Positions 27,027 to 36,621 of a DNA stretch of 64,000 nt are shown here, piece by piece. The stretch is taken from the NCBI RefSeq assembly GCF_000306785.1, contig NC_017955.1, forward strand, positions 3,906,001 through 3,970,000. The letters are read 5' to 3'. Position 1 is the stretch's first letter. The number at the start of each line of letters is the position of its first letter. Below the pieces are notes generated by a model. The model ran no database searches and was not told where the DNA came from. It saw nothing but the letters and a program-made list of their open reading frames with translations. The position numbers were made by a program, and so were the translations under genes. This stretch comes from Modestobacter italicus. GTDB taxonomy: Bacteria > Actinomycetota > Actinomycetes > Mycobacteriales > Geodermatophilaceae.

Positions 27027-28001
27027 ATGGAGAACACGATCGAGGCCACCGGCCTCGAGCTCAGCTACGGCGCGACCCGGGCGCTGGCCGGGGTCGACCT
27101 GTCCGCGTCGGCCGGCACGGTGCTCGGCGTCCTCGGCCCGAACGGCGCCGGCAAGACCACCGCGGTGCGGGTGCTGGCCACCCTGCTGCGCGCCGACTCG
27201 GGCACGGCCCGGATCTGCGGCCACGACGTCGCCACCGAACCGGACCGGGTGCGCGAGCTGATCGGCCTGACCGGTCAGTACGCCTCGGTCGACGAGGACC
27301 TCACCGGCCGGCAGAACCTGGTCATGATCGGCCGGCTGCTGGGGCTCTCCCGCCCCGAGGCGCACGCCCGGGCCACCGAGCTGCTGGCCCGGTTCAGCCT
27401 CACCGACGCCGGCGGCCGGTCGGCGAAGACCTACTCCGGCGGCATGCGCCGCCGGCTGGACCTGGCCGCGAGCCTGGTCAACCGGCCGCGGGTGCTCTTC
27501 CTCGACGAGCCGACCACCGGGCTGGACCCGCGCAGCCGCAACGAGGTCTGGGACACCGTCCGCGGCCTGGTCGACGACGGCACCACCGTGCTGCTGACCA
27601 CCCAGTACCTGGAGGAGGCCGACGAGCTGGCCGACGACATCGTGGTCTTCGACGAGGGCACCGTCGTCGCCCGCGGCACCAGCGACGAGCTCAAGCAGCG
27701 CACCGGCGCGCAGACGCTGACCGTCCGCCCCCGCGACCGGGCCGACCTGCCCCGCGTCCTCGCCGTGCTGGAGCAGGTCACCGGCGCGGTCCCGAGCACC
27801 GACGCCCGCGGCACCTCCTCGGTGCCGGTGCCCAGCGAGGCGCTGCTCAGCGCGGTCCTCGACCGGCTCACCGGCCAGGGCATCGGCGTCTCCGAGCTCG
27901 CCGTCCGGCTGCCCAGCCTGGACGACGTCTTCTTCGCCCTCACCGGCCACGGCACCGAGGACCCCACCCCCACCGACACCCGACAGGAGGCCCTGGCATG
28001 A
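27027..28001 (+). CDS. DrrA-type ABC transporter ATP-binding protein
   Basis: A 324-residue ATPase with Walker A GPNGAGKTT (37-45), the Q-loop at TGQYASVDEDLTG, signature YSGGMRRRLDL, Walker B LFLDEPTTGLD and the H-loop region TTQYLEEADELADD. The long C-terminal extension with LPSLDDVFFALTG is typical of daunorubicin-resistance DrrA and polysaccharide/antibiotic exporters. The ribosome-binding site CAGGAGGA lies 6 bases before the ATG. The ABC permease start overlaps its stop (ATGA). Probably exports a drug or lipid-like compound. Confidence 0.93.
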   Translation: MENTIEATGLELSYGATRALAGVDLSASAGTVLGVLGPNGAGKTTAVRVLATLLRADSGTARICGHDVATEPDRVRELIGLTGQYASVDEDLTGRQNLVMIGRLLGLSRPEAHARATELLARFSLTDAGGRSAKTYSGGMRRRLDLAASLVNRPRVLFLDEPTTGLDPRSRNEVWDTVRGLVDDGTTVLLTTQYLEEADELADDIVVFDEGTVVARGTSDELKQRTGAQTLTVRPRDRADLPRVLAVLEQVTGAVPSTDARGTSSVPVPSEALLSAVLDRLTGQGIGVSELAVRLPSLDDVFFALTGHGTEDPTPTDTRQEALA

Positions 28002-28816
28002 CCACCGCCACCGCCGCACCCCCCAGCACCGCCCCCCACCCGGCCGACCGGGCTGCCCGGTCCTCGGCGCTGCAGCAGTCGCTCACGCTGGCCTGGCGCA
28101 ACGTGGTGAAGATCCGCCACCAGCCCGAGGCGCTGATGGACGTCAGCCTGCAGCCGATCATCTTCACGGTGCTGTTCGTGTTCGTCTTCGGCGGCGCGAT
28201 CGCCGGCGACTGGCACGACTACCTCACCTACCTGGTGCCCGGCATCCTGGTGCAGACGCTGATGTTCGCCACCGGCGGCATCGGCGTGGCGCTGAACAAC
28301 GACATCACCAAGGGCGTCTTCGACCGGTTCCGCAGCCTGCCGATCGCCCGGTCCGCGCCGCTCGTCGGCGCGGTGTTCGCCGACGTCGTCCGGTACCTCA
28401 CCTCGATCGTGGTGCTGCTGGCCTTCGCCTCGGCGCTGGGCTTCCGGACCACGCAGGGGCTGCCGAAGGCCGCCCTGGCCGTGCTCGTGGGCATCGGCTT
28501 CGCCATGTGCCTGTCCTGGGTGTTCGTCTGGATCGGGCTCACGGTCCGCTCGGCCGGGGCCGTGCAGGGCGTCGGGTTCCTGGCGACCTTCCCGCTGACC
28601 TTCGGCAGCACGGCCCTGGTGCAGGCCGACACGCTGCCCGGCTGGCTGCAGGCCTTCACCCGGAACAACCCGGTCACCCACCTGATCGACACCGTCCGCG
28701 GGCTGCTGCTCGGCGGTCCGGTGGCCGAGCCGCTGGCCTGGACGGCGGGCTGGGCGGCGCTGCTGCTGGTGGTCTTCGTGCCGCTGGCGATGCGGGCCTA
28801 CCGCCGCCGGGTCTGA
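27998..28816 (+). CDS. DrrB-type ABC-2 permease
   Basis: A 272-residue protein with six membrane segments. It contains QPIIFTVLFVFVFGGAI, YLVPGILVQTLMFATGGIGV and the ABC-2 signature NDITKGVFDRFRSLPIARSA. The late FTRNNPVTHLIDTVRGLLLG is another ABC-2 hallmark. It pairs with the DrrA-like ATPase through a 4-bp overlap to form a two-gene exporter. Its 3' end overlaps the convergent AfsR-like gene by 19 bp. Confidence 0.93.
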   Translation: MTTATAAPPSTAPHPADRAARSSALQQSLTLAWRNVVKIRHQPEALMDVSLQPIIFTVLFVFVFGGAIAGDWHDYLTYLVPGILVQTLMFATGGIGVALNNDITKGVFDRFRSLPIARSAPLVGAVFADVVRYLTSIVVLLAFASALGFRTTQGLPKAALAVLVGIGFAMCLSWVFVWIGLTVRSAGAVQGVGFLATFPLTFGSTALVQADTLPGWLQAFTRNNPVTHLIDTVRGLLLGGPVAEPLAWTAGWAALLLVVFVPLAMRAYRRRV

Positions 28817-31800
28817 CCCCCGCCGGCCGGCATCGGGGTCGCCGCCCAGCCCCGGCTGGCGTCGACCCCCAGCCGGCCGAGCACCTCCGCGCGCGGGACG
28901 GCCTCGCCGGCGGCCCGCAGCCGCTCGTACTCCGCCTCGCCCAGCTCGACCCGCAGCCGCCACTCGGTGGCCGCGGCACCCAGGTCACCCCGGTCACGCC
29001 GGCCGCGGACCGCCGCCGACCTGCCCAGCAGGTCGGCGGCCCGCTGCGGGTCGCCCTCCACGAGGGCGACCGCGGCCATCGCCTGGACGACGGTGGCCGT
29101 GACCGGCATGTCGCCGGCGTCCTCCGCGGCCTGCTGCAGCGCCGTGTCCAGCCACCGGCGGGCCCGGTCGAGCAGCTCCGGCGCGGCGTCCGGCTCGGCC
29201 TCGGCCCGGGCGGCCAGCACCGCCGCGGCCCCGGCCCGGACCACCGCGGCGATCTGCGGCGGGCCACCGCTGGCGGCCCGGACGTGGTCCAGCGCCTGGC
29301 GGTGCCACCGCTCGGCGTCGTCCAGCCGGCCGGCGAGCAGGGCGAAACCGCCGGCCGCGGCCTCGGCCATCGCCACGTGCAGGCCGCCGCCCTCGGGGCC
29401 CAGCTCGGCGAGCACCGCGGACGCCTCCGCCTCCGCGCGCGGGAGGTCCCCGGCCAGCGCGTGCGCCAGCGCCAGCCGGATCCGCAGCATCGGGGTGTCG
29501 TCGGTGGTGCCCAGCTGCTCGGAGAGCTCGATCGCCTCGGTCAGCCAGGCGATCGCGGCCTCGCCGTCGCCGTCGGCGGAGCTCAGCTGGCTCAGCGCGG
29601 CCGCGGTGAAGGACCGGCCCCACCGGTCGCCGAGCTGCTCGAACTCGGCGTGCGCCTGCCGCAGGTCCACCTCCAGCCCGTCGAGCTCGCCGATGTTCTC
29701 CGCCACCTGCGCGCGGATGCCGTGCGCGGCGGCCACCACCCAGGGGTCCGGGTGGTCCTCCAGCAGCGCCAGCCCCGCCACCGAGCGGAAGCCGCCCACG
29801 AAGACCATGGCGATCGCCCAGGCCAGCGCCCCGAGCGGCTCGTCGGAGAGGTAGGTGTCCTCGGGCGGGAGGTCGCCGACCCGCCGCAGCGCCGGCAGCG
29901 TGGCCTGCCAGTCCTCGCCCTCGGCCCGGCCCATGGCGCTGAAGGCCGAGCACATCGCCCGCATCGCCGGTGCGCCGCCGGGCACGGCGACCGCCTCCCG
30001 CAGCCAGCGCCCGGCGGCCAGCTGGCGGCCGGTGAGCAGCCAGTACCAGGCCAGCCGGGCGCCGAGGTGCACGGCCACCTCGCCGTCCTCCGCCGCGATC
30101 GCCCGCTGCAGGACGGCGAGCAGGCCGTCGTGCTCGGCGTGCATGCGCCGCAGCGCGACCAGCTGGCCCGCGCCGCGCAGCTGGGGGTCCAGCTCGTCGA
30201 CCAGGGCGAGGCACCAGGCGGCCTGCGCGGCCTCGACCTCGGCCCGCTCCCCCGCGGCGGTGAGCTGCTCGGCGCCGTACGCCCGGATCGTCTCCAGCAT
30301 CCGGTACCGCACGCCGTCGGCGTCCTCCACCGCCAGCAGCATCGACTTCTCGACCAGCCCGGTCACCGCGTCCAGCACCTCGCCGGGGCCCCAGCCGCGG
30401 TCGGCGCAGACCTGCTCGACCGCGTCCAGGGTGGCGCCGCCGGCGAACACCGACAGCCGCCGGGCGACGGCCTGCTCGCGGTCGTCGAGGGCCTCCCAGC
30501 TCCACTCCACGACGGCGCGCAGCGTCTGGTGCCGGGGCAGGGCCACCCGGCTGCCGCCGGTGAGCAGCGAGAACCGGTCGTCGAGCCGGGCGGCGATCTG
30601 GGCGATGCCCAGCGAGCGCAGCCGGGCCGCGGCCAGCTCCAGCGCCAGCGGCATGCCGTCCAGCCGGCGGCACACCTCCAGGACGGCGGGGAGCGTGGCG
30701 GCGGTGACCGCGAAGTCCGGCCGCACCGCGGCGGCCCGGTCGGCGAACAGCCGGACCACCGGGGCCGTGGCGGCCGCCTCGTCGTCGTCCGCGGGCACCG
30801 CCAGCGGCCCGACCAGGACCACCGCCTCCCCCGGCACACCCAGCGGCTCCCGGCTGGTGGCGAGCACCTGGAGGCCGGGGCAGTGCGCGAGCAGGTCGTC
30901 GGCGAGCTGGGCGACCGCCCCGACCAGGTGCTCGCAGTTGTCCAGCACGAGCAGCGCGCGCCGCCCGGTGAAGGTCTCCTGCAGCCGGGCGCTCGCCTCG
31001 ACCAGCGTGGGGACCCGCTCCAGCGAGGTGCCCTCGCGCTGGCCGACCGCGGCGAGCACGGCCGCCGGCAGCAGCCCGGCGTCGGCGACCGGCGCCAGCT
31101 CGACCCACCAGACGTGGTCGGCGACCGCGTCCCGCCGGCGGTGCGCCGCCTCCAGGGCCAGCCGGGTCTTCCCGGCCCCGCCCGGACCGAGCAGGGTGAC
31201 CAGCCGGCCGCCGTCGAGCAGCGCGGCCACCGCGGTCAGCTCGTCCTCCCGGCCGCGGAAGCTGGTCAGCGGCGTGCGCAGCGGGCTGCCGTCGCGGGAC
31301 GCGGCCGGGGCGGCGCCCTCGCCGCGCAGCACCGCGAGGTGCTCGGCCTGCAGCGCCGGGGACGGGTCCAGGCCGAGGGAGTCGGCCAGCTCGGCCCGGC
31401 AGCGCTCGTAGGCGGCCAGCGCCTCCGCGGTGCGGCCCAGCCGGGCCAGCGCCCGCACCAGCAGCAGGCAGAACGGCTCGCGCAGCGGGTGCGCGGCGAC
31501 CAGCTCCTCGAGCTCGGCCAGCACCGCCCCCGCCTGGCCTAGCTCGAGCCCGGCGGCCAGCCGGAGCTCGGCGGCGGTGAGCCGCAGGTCGTCCCAGCGG
31601 GTGGCCAGCGGCGCGCCGAACGCCAGCGTGCGCAGGTCGGCCAGCGCCGGACCGCGCCAGAGCGCCTCGGCCTCGCCGAGCAGCGCTCCCACCCGCTCGG
31701 GGGCGCGCTCGCCGCGGGCCCGGGCGACCAGCGCCTCGAACCGGTGCACGTCGACGGCGTCGGCCGGCACGTCCAGCAGGTAGCCGTGCGCCTGCGCCCG

Positions 31801-32043
31801 CAGCGGCGCTCCCGGCAGCGTCCGCCGGAGCCGGGAGACCAGCGCCTGCACGGCGTTGCCGGGTGCGGCGGGCGGGTCGGCGTCCCAGACCGCCTCGATC
31901 AGCGTGTCCAGGCCGACGACCCGGCCGGGCGCGACGGCCAGCCGGGCCAGCAGCGCCCGGGCCCGCGGGCCGCCGACGTCGACCGGCCGCCCGTCGCCGT
32001 CGACCACGGCGACCGGGCCGAGCAGGCAGATGCGGACGGGCAC
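28798..32043 (-). CDS. AfsR/SARP-family regulator with BTAD, NB-ARC-like ATPase and TPR-like domains
   Basis: A 1081-residue regulator. Residues ~1-95 form an OmpR-type DNA-binding domain (RICLLGPVAVV; ALLARLAVAPGRVVGLDTLI). Residues ~100-240 form the bacterial transcriptional activation domain (DVHRFEALVARARG). Residues ~260-560 form a STAND-type ATPase with P-loop LLGPGGAGKTRLALE (~285-299), ALLVLDNCEHLVGAV and the downstream GMPLALELAAARL motif. The remainder is helical, TPR-like. SARP regulators often drive secondary metabolism. The GTG at 32043 matches the usual family start (VRICLLGP). It converges on the DrrAB-like exporter. The target genes are unknown. Confidence 0.92.
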   Translation of the reverse strand: MPVRICLLGPVAVVDGDGRPVDVGGPRARALLARLAVAPGRVVGLDTLIEAVWDADPPAAPGNAVQALVSRLRRTLPGAPLRAQAHGYLLDVPADAVDVHRFEALVARARGERAPERVGALLGEAEALWRGPALADLRTLAFGAPLATRWDDLRLTAAELRLAAGLELGQAGAVLAELEELVAAHPLREPFCLLLVRALARLGRTAEALAAYERCRAELADSLGLDPSPALQAEHLAVLRGEGAAPAASRDGSPLRTPLTSFRGREDELTAVAALLDGGRLVTLLGPGGAGKTRLALEAAHRRRDAVADHVWWVELAPVADAGLLPAAVLAAVGQREGTSLERVPTLVEASARLQETFTGRRALLVLDNCEHLVGAVAQLADDLLAHCPGLQVLATSREPLGVPGEAVVLVGPLAVPADDDEAAATAPVVRLFADRAAAVRPDFAVTAATLPAVLEVCRRLDGMPLALELAAARLRSLGIAQIAARLDDRFSLLTGGSRVALPRHQTLRAVVEWSWEALDDREQAVARRLSVFAGGATLDAVEQVCADRGWGPGEVLDAVTGLVEKSMLLAVEDADGVRYRMLETIRAYGAEQLTAAGERAEVEAAQAAWCLALVDELDPQLRGAGQLVALRRMHAEHDGLLAVLQRAIAAEDGEVAVHLGARLAWYWLLTGRQLAAGRWLREAVAVPGGAPAMRAMCSAFSAMGRAEGEDWQATLPALRRVGDLPPEDTYLSDEPLGALAWAIAMVFVGGFRSVAGLALLEDHPDPWVVAAAHGIRAQVAENIGELDGLEVDLRQAHAEFEQLGDRWGRSFTAAALSQLSSADGDGEAAIAWLTEAIELSEQLGTTDDTPMLRIRLALAHALAGDLPRAEAEASAVLAELGPEGGGLHVAMAEAAAGGFALLAGRLDDAERWHRQALDHVRAASGGPPQIAAVVRAGAAAVLAARAEAEPDAAPELLDRARRWLDTALQQAAEDAGDMPVTATVVQAMAAVALVEGDPQRAADLLGRSAAVRGRRDRGDLGAAATEWRLRVELGEAEYERLRAAGEAVPRAEVLGRLGVDASRGWAATPMPAGGGQTRRR

Positions 32044-32066
32044 GGCGCCATCGTCCCCCACGCCGG

Positions 32067-32723
32067 TCAGCCGGTGCGGCGCAGCAGCCGGAGCGAGCCG
32101 GTGCCCGGCAGCTCGGTGAACTCCCCCGATGCCAGCACCCGCGAGTAGACGCCGAAGGGCGCCTGGCCGCCGTCGGCCGGGTCGGGGAACACGTCGTGGA
32201 CGGCCAGGGTGCCGCCGACGGCGAGCTTGCCGACCCAGGCGTCCTGGTCCCGGCGGGCGGACTCCTCGGTGTGGCTGCCGTCGAGGAACAGCAGCGCCAG
32301 CGGCGTCGACCACAGCGGCGCAAGCAGCTCCGACCGGGTGACCACGGCGACGACCACGTCCTCGGCGCCGGCCGCGGCGATGGTCCGGCGGAACGCCGGC
32401 AGGGTGTCGACCCGGCCGACGAGCGGGTCGACCAGCGCCGGGTCGTGGTACTCCCAGCCGGGCTGGTGCTCCTCGGAACCGCGGTGGTGGTCGACGGTCA
32501 CCACCTGCCGGCCGGTCTCCCGGGCGGCGGCGGCCAGGTAGAGCGCCGACTTGCCCATCCAGCTGCCGATCTCCAGCAACGGCCCGGGGACGGCGACCGC
32601 GCGCGCCGCCTCGTACAGCGCGCGGCCCTCGTCCGGTGGCATGAAGCCCGGCGCGGCAGCCGCGGCGGCGAGCAGGTCGGCGGTCACCCGGGCAGCATCC
32701 CGGTCGGCTCCCGGCGCGGTCAC
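32067..32723 (-). CDS. Class I SAM-dependent methyltransferase (Methyltransf_24-like)
   Basis: A 218-residue protein with motif I LLEIGSWMGKSALYLAAAAR, the acidic VVTVDHHRGSEEHQPG and LALLFLDGSHTEESARRDQD. The WEYHD and DGSHT features match methyltransferases related to cephalosporin hydroxylase/O-methyltransferases. GTG start at 32723, overlapping the YibE/F stop by 4 bp. It lies 23 bp upstream of the AfsR-like gene, on the same strand, so the three may share an mRNA. Substrate unknown. Confidence 0.85.
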   Translation of the reverse strand: MTAPGADRDAARVTADLLAAAAAAPGFMPPDEGRALYEAARAVAVPGPLLEIGSWMGKSALYLAAAARETGRQVVTVDHHRGSEEHQPGWEYHDPALVDPLVGRVDTLPAFRRTIAAAGAEDVVVAVVTRSELLAPLWSTPLALLFLDGSHTEESARRDQDAWVGKLAVGGTLAVHDVFPDPADGGQAPFGVYSRVLASGEFTELPGTGSLRLLRRTG

Positions 32724-34078
32724 CGCGGGTCCCGCCGCTGCGGCGGCTCGCCGCCCGGACCGGCCGCGGCCGCCTGCTCGCGCAGCGCGCGCAGCCGCTC
32801 CCGGCGCCGCTGCGCCTCGCGCTCCTCCTCGGTGGGCTCGGGCGCCGGGGGCTGGGTGCGCATCGTGGCGGCGGTGGCGACCAGGGCGCCGATGAGCGTG
32901 GTCACCGGGACGGCCAGCACCAGCGCGATCCCGCCGACCAGCGTGCGGACGACCTGCTCGCCCACCTCGGTCCCGGTGAGCACGATCCAGAACGGCCGCT
33001 GGTAGAGCTCGAAGATCAGCAGCAGCGGCAGCGCCGCCCCGGCGTAGGCGAACACGATGGTGTAGATCGTCGAGGCGATGTGGTCCCGGCCGATCGACAT
33101 CCCGCGGCGGAACAGCTCGCGCCAGCCGGCCGTGGGTGCGGCCTCGTGCAGCTGCCAGACCGCCGAGGCCTGGGTGATGGTGACGTCGTTGAGGATGCCG
33201 AGCCCGGCGACGACGGTGGCGGCCAGCACCAGGCCGGAGAAGTCGAGCGTCGGGTCGAACTGCAGCAGCTGGATGGTGTTCTCGTCGTTGGACCCGGTGA
33301 GGTGCGCCGCGGCGACCGCCACCGCGCCCAGCACCGCGCTCAGCCCCAGGCCGAACAGCGTGCCCAGCAGCGCGGTCGTCGTCCGGGCGGAGAAGCCGTG
33401 CGCGAGGTACAGGACGACGAACATGATCGCCGAGGAGCCGACCAGGCTGACCCAGATCGGCGACCCCCCGTCCAGCAGCGCCGGCAGCATGAACTGCAGC
33501 AGCACGACGAAGGCGAACCCGAGGCCCACCAGCGCCAGCAGGCCGCGCAGCCGGGCCACCGCGCCGACGACCAGGGTGAAGAACAGCGCCAGGACGACGA
33601 TCGGCGTGCCCCGCGGGAAGTCGTAGAACCCGTAGGCGGCGTCCCCGCCGTCGGTGCCCGGGTCGCGGTTGAGCACCAGCTCGTCACCGACCTCCACGCC
33701 CTCGGCGACGACCTCGGCGGGCAGGTCGACCTGCACGTAGTCCCCGGCGCCGACCCCCTCGCCGATGACCATCACCGCGGTGGCGCAGGTCTGCGCCGGC
33801 GCGCTGCCGGTGGCCTCGGCGCACTGGTAGGGCTCCAGCGAGGCGATGGTCGCCTCCGGGTAGGTGGTGCCCGGCGGCAGGAAGGACTCCGCCGCCTGCT
33901 GCGCGGCCGTCTGCTCCCCGTCGGGCCAGAGCAGCACCAGCCCGGCCAGGGTGGCCAGGCCGATGGGCACCAGCACGTAGAGCATCAGCCGGACGGCGCG
34001 GCGGCGCCCGGCGACGACCGCCGGGTCCGGCGGCGGGGCCTCGCCCTCGGGTGCGGAGGTGTGGGAGTGGGCCGGCAC
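32720..34078 (-). CDS. YibE/F-family membrane protein
   Basis: A 452-residue protein. An N-terminal membrane anchor (LMLYVLVPIGLATLAGLVLL) precedes an extracytoplasmic domain of ~100 residues containing two cysteines. Seven or so membrane segments follow, with the family motif LAATVVAGLGILNDVTITQA. The C-terminus is a charged helix (EEEREAQRRRERLRALRE). YibE/F proteins are poorly characterised; links to lactococcal and clostridial membrane processes do not settle a function. It is coupled to the downstream methyltransferase by a GTGA overlap. Confidence 0.88.
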   Translation of the reverse strand: MPAHSHTSAPEGEAPPPDPAVVAGRRRAVRLMLYVLVPIGLATLAGLVLLWPDGEQTAAQQAAESFLPPGTTYPEATIASLEPYQCAEATGSAPAQTCATAVMVIGEGVGAGDYVQVDLPAEVVAEGVEVGDELVLNRDPGTDGGDAAYGFYDFPRGTPIVVLALFFTLVVGAVARLRGLLALVGLGFAFVVLLQFMLPALLDGGSPIWVSLVGSSAIMFVVLYLAHGFSARTTTALLGTLFGLGLSAVLGAVAVAAAHLTGSNDENTIQLLQFDPTLDFSGLVLAATVVAGLGILNDVTITQASAVWQLHEAAPTAGWRELFRRGMSIGRDHIASTIYTIVFAYAGAALPLLLIFELYQRPFWIVLTGTEVGEQVVRTLVGGIALVLAVPVTTLIGALVATAATMRTQPPAPEPTEEEREAQRRRERLRALREQAAAAGPGGEPPQRRDPR

Positions 34079-34138
34079 CCGGTCAGGCTAGGTGGCGGGC
34101 CGGCCGGCCCCGGAGCGCCGGGCGTGGTGTCGCCCACC

Positions 34139-35395
34139 TCAGTCCGGCGGCGCCACCGGTCCGAGCAGCTCGGCGCCGGCCAGGTAGCCGGCGAGCAGGG
34201 CGGCGGCGACCTGGCCGACCACGTCGTCGCCGGGCAGGAAGCGCGGCGAGTGCAGGCCGGGGCGCCGCCCGTCGTCGGACGGCGGGCCGCCGTCGACGCC
34301 GAGGAAGAGCATCAGCCCGCGGTGGCCGGCGCAGAAGTGCGAGAAGTCGTCGGCGCCGAAGGACCGCCAGGCGTCGTCGACCGGGACCCCGCTGCGGGTC
34401 AGCCACGGCACGGTCGCGCGGGCCAGCTCGGGGTCGTTGGCCAGCACCGGCTCGTTGTCCTCGATCTCCACCGTGGCGGTGCAGCCGTAGGCGGTGGCGG
34501 TGTGCTCGGCGACGTCGGTGAGCGCCTGCCGCAGCAGCGCGCGGTCCTCCTCGCGCATGACCCGCAGCCCGCCCCGGGCGCGGGCGGTGTCCGGGACGAC
34601 GTTGAACGACGACCCGGCGTCGAGCTGGGTGACGGCCAGCACGGCGCCGACGGTGGGGTCGACCCGGCGGCTGACCAGCTGCTGCAGGTTGACCACGACG
34701 GCGCTGAGCGCGAGCACCGGGTCCAGTGTGGTGTGCGGGTACCCGCCGTGGCCGCCGTGCCCGGTGACGGTGATGGTGAACTCGTCGGTGGCGGCGTTGA
34801 CCGGCCCGGGGGTGGCGTTGACGACGCCGGCGGCCAGCTGCGGCTGCACGTGGGCGGCGACGACCGAGTCGACCCGCTCCTCGACCAGGACGCCGGCGGC
34901 CACCACGTCGGCGGCGCCGGAGGGTGCCCGCTCCTCGCGCGGCTGCAGCAGCAGGACCAGCGGCGCCGGGCCGCCGACCCGGGCGACGGCGCGGCCGAGC
35001 GCTACCAGCCCGGCGAGGTGGGCGTCGTGGCCGCAGGCGTGCATGACCCCGGCGGTGGAGGTCCACGGCACGCCGGTCCGCTCCTCGACGCCGAGCCCGT
35101 CGAGCTCGGCGCGCAGCGCGACCGCCCGGCCGGGGCCGTCGACGACCCGGACCAGCCGCCCGGTGTCGGCGACCCGGCGGCCCTCCCCCAGGCCGAGCGC
35201 GGCCACCACGGCGTCCGCGGTGTCCTGCTCCTCCCCGGAGATCCGGGGGTCGGCGTGCAGCTGGTGGCGCAACTCGACCGCGGCCGGCAGCTCCTCGGCC
35301 ACCGCGGCCTGCAGCCGCTCGTACCAGGCCGCCAGGGCGGGGTCGGGCTCGCCGGCCGGGACGGGCGGGACGACGGTCGGGTCGGGTGCGCTCAC
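34139..35395 (-). CDS. M20-family amidohydrolase/aminoacylase
   Basis: A 418-residue metal-dependent amidohydrolase. Typical elements are ELRHQLHADPRISGEEQDTA, ALRAELDGLGVEERTGVPW, the metal ligands in MHACGHDAHL, LLQPREERAPSGAADVVAAG, the dimerisation-lid GHGGHGGYPHTTLDPV, and the final HSPRFLPGD. Substrates in the family are N-acyl amino acids or related amides. One canonical position (GAxxML after EE) differs (PSGAADVV). It lies just downstream of the FluG-like amidohydrolase gene (36-bp gap), so they are likely co-expressed. Confidence 0.9.
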   Translation of the reverse strand: MSAPDPTVVPPVPAGEPDPALAAWYERLQAAVAEELPAAVELRHQLHADPRISGEEQDTADAVVAALGLGEGRRVADTGRLVRVVDGPGRAVALRAELDGLGVEERTGVPWTSTAGVMHACGHDAHLAGLVALGRAVARVGGPAPLVLLLQPREERAPSGAADVVAAGVLVEERVDSVVAAHVQPQLAAGVVNATPGPVNAATDEFTITVTGHGGHGGYPHTTLDPVLALSAVVVNLQQLVSRRVDPTVGAVLAVTQLDAGSSFNVVPDTARARGGLRVMREEDRALLRQALTDVAEHTATAYGCTATVEIEDNEPVLANDPELARATVPWLTRSGVPVDDAWRSFGADDFSHFCAGHRGLMLFLGVDGGPPSDDGRRPGLHSPRFLPGDDVVGQVAAALLAGYLAGAELLGPVAPPD

Positions 35396-35431
35396 CCGGC
35401 GATCCTCCCGGACCCGCGTTGCGGGCGGATG

Positions 35432-36559
35432 TCAGCTGCCCAGCCGGTAGGCCCGCTCGGCGTTGCCGGCGCCGATCAGCGCGGCGACCCGGGCCGCGTC
35501 GGCCGCCGTCCAGGCGTCCTCGGCGACCCCCTCGGCCAGGTAGCGGCCCAGGCCGCGGCGGAACAGCACGGTGCCGAGCAGGTAGAGCTCGGCCAGGCCG
35601 AACGCGTCGGAGGAGAACAGGACCTTGCCGAAGGGGGCCAGCTCGAGCAGCTCGCGGAGCAGCGCGTCGGAGCGGTGGCCGAGGTTGTGGGTGGCCAGGC
35701 CGACGTCGACGAACACGTGCCCGAACACCTGGGCCAGGAAGCCGGCGTTGCGGTGGAACGGGTAGTTGTGCAGCAGCATCACCGGCACCCCGGCCGGCTC
35801 GGTGGCCCGCAGCAGGTCGGTGAGCAGCAGCGGGTCGCAGCGGTGCAGGTCGACGTCGGCGTCGCCGTAGCCGACGTGGAACTGCACCGGCAGCTGCCGG
35901 TCGATGCCGCTCCAGACCAGGAACCGGTGCAGCACCGGGTCGGCGATCCGCGGCTTCCCGCCCCGGCGCAGCAACCGGTCGGCTGCCGCGGTCACCTCGG
36001 CGTCGGTGGGGCGGGCGCCCTCGAGGGCCAGGCCCACCCGGTAGGCGGCGACCGACTTCACCCCGGCGGCGTCCGCGCTGCGGTCGGCCAGCCGGCTGCG
36101 GAATGCCTCGGCGAAGTCCCCGGCCGCGACGCCGCCGGCGAGCACCTCCTCGGCGAGGGCCTCGAGCCGGACCACCTCGCGGGCCCGGCCGCCGGTGAGC
36201 GCGGCGAGCTCGGCGGGGCTGGTGATCGGCTCGGGCAGGTAGCCGGTGTCGACCAGGAACGTCTGCGTGCCGGTCGCGGCCAGCAGCCGGCGGTTGACCT
36301 CGTCCGCGCCGAGCTCGGCGCGGCGGGCGAGGTACTCCTCGGCCGGGGCGTGCGCCGGGAGGTCCAGGACGGGCGCGCACCAGCGCCGGACGGCGAAGCC
36401 GATCTGGGAGTCCAGCAGCGAGCCGCCCAGCGGGCCGGGCCCCTCCGCCTCGGTCAGCATCGCCTCGAACTCGGCGCGGTCGAGGTCGCGGCGCACCAGG
36501 CCGTGGCAGTGGTGGTCGACCAGCGGGAGGTCGGCGAGGGTGGGGTCCAGTTCGCTCAC
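35432..36559 (-). CDS. FluG-type amidohydrolase (TIM barrel)
   Basis: A 375-residue amidohydrolase-2 family protein. LPLVDHHCHGLVRRDLDRAE carries the N-terminal HxH metal motif, QFHVGYGDADVDLHRCDP the next ligand region, and LLHNYPFHRNAGFLAQVFGH plus KVLFSSDAFGLAELYLLG the late His/Asp positions. In fungi and actinobacteria this domain is often fused or linked to glutamine-synthetase-like proteins, and is expected to hydrolyse gamma-glutamyl or related amides. A GlnA4-like gene lies 5.5 kb away at 42066. The ATG at 36559 follows a region shared with the divergent SDR gene (62 bp). Confidence 0.85.
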   Translation of the reverse strand: MSELDPTLADLPLVDHHCHGLVRRDLDRAEFEAMLTEAEGPGPLGGSLLDSQIGFAVRRWCAPVLDLPAHAPAEEYLARRAELGADEVNRRLLAATGTQTFLVDTGYLPEPITSPAELAALTGGRAREVVRLEALAEEVLAGGVAAGDFAEAFRSRLADRSADAAGVKSVAAYRVGLALEGARPTDAEVTAAADRLLRRGGKPRIADPVLHRFLVWSGIDRQLPVQFHVGYGDADVDLHRCDPLLLTDLLRATEPAGVPVMLLHNYPFHRNAGFLAQVFGHVFVDVGLATHNLGHRSDALLRELLELAPFGKVLFSSDAFGLAELYLLGTVLFRRGLGRYLAEGVAEDAWTAADAARVAALIGAGNAERAYRLGS

Positions 36560-36621
36560 CGGGTCATCCTGCCCCGGCGCGACCGGCGGCGTCCCGGCGG
36601 CGGCGGACGTACGTTCGGCGC

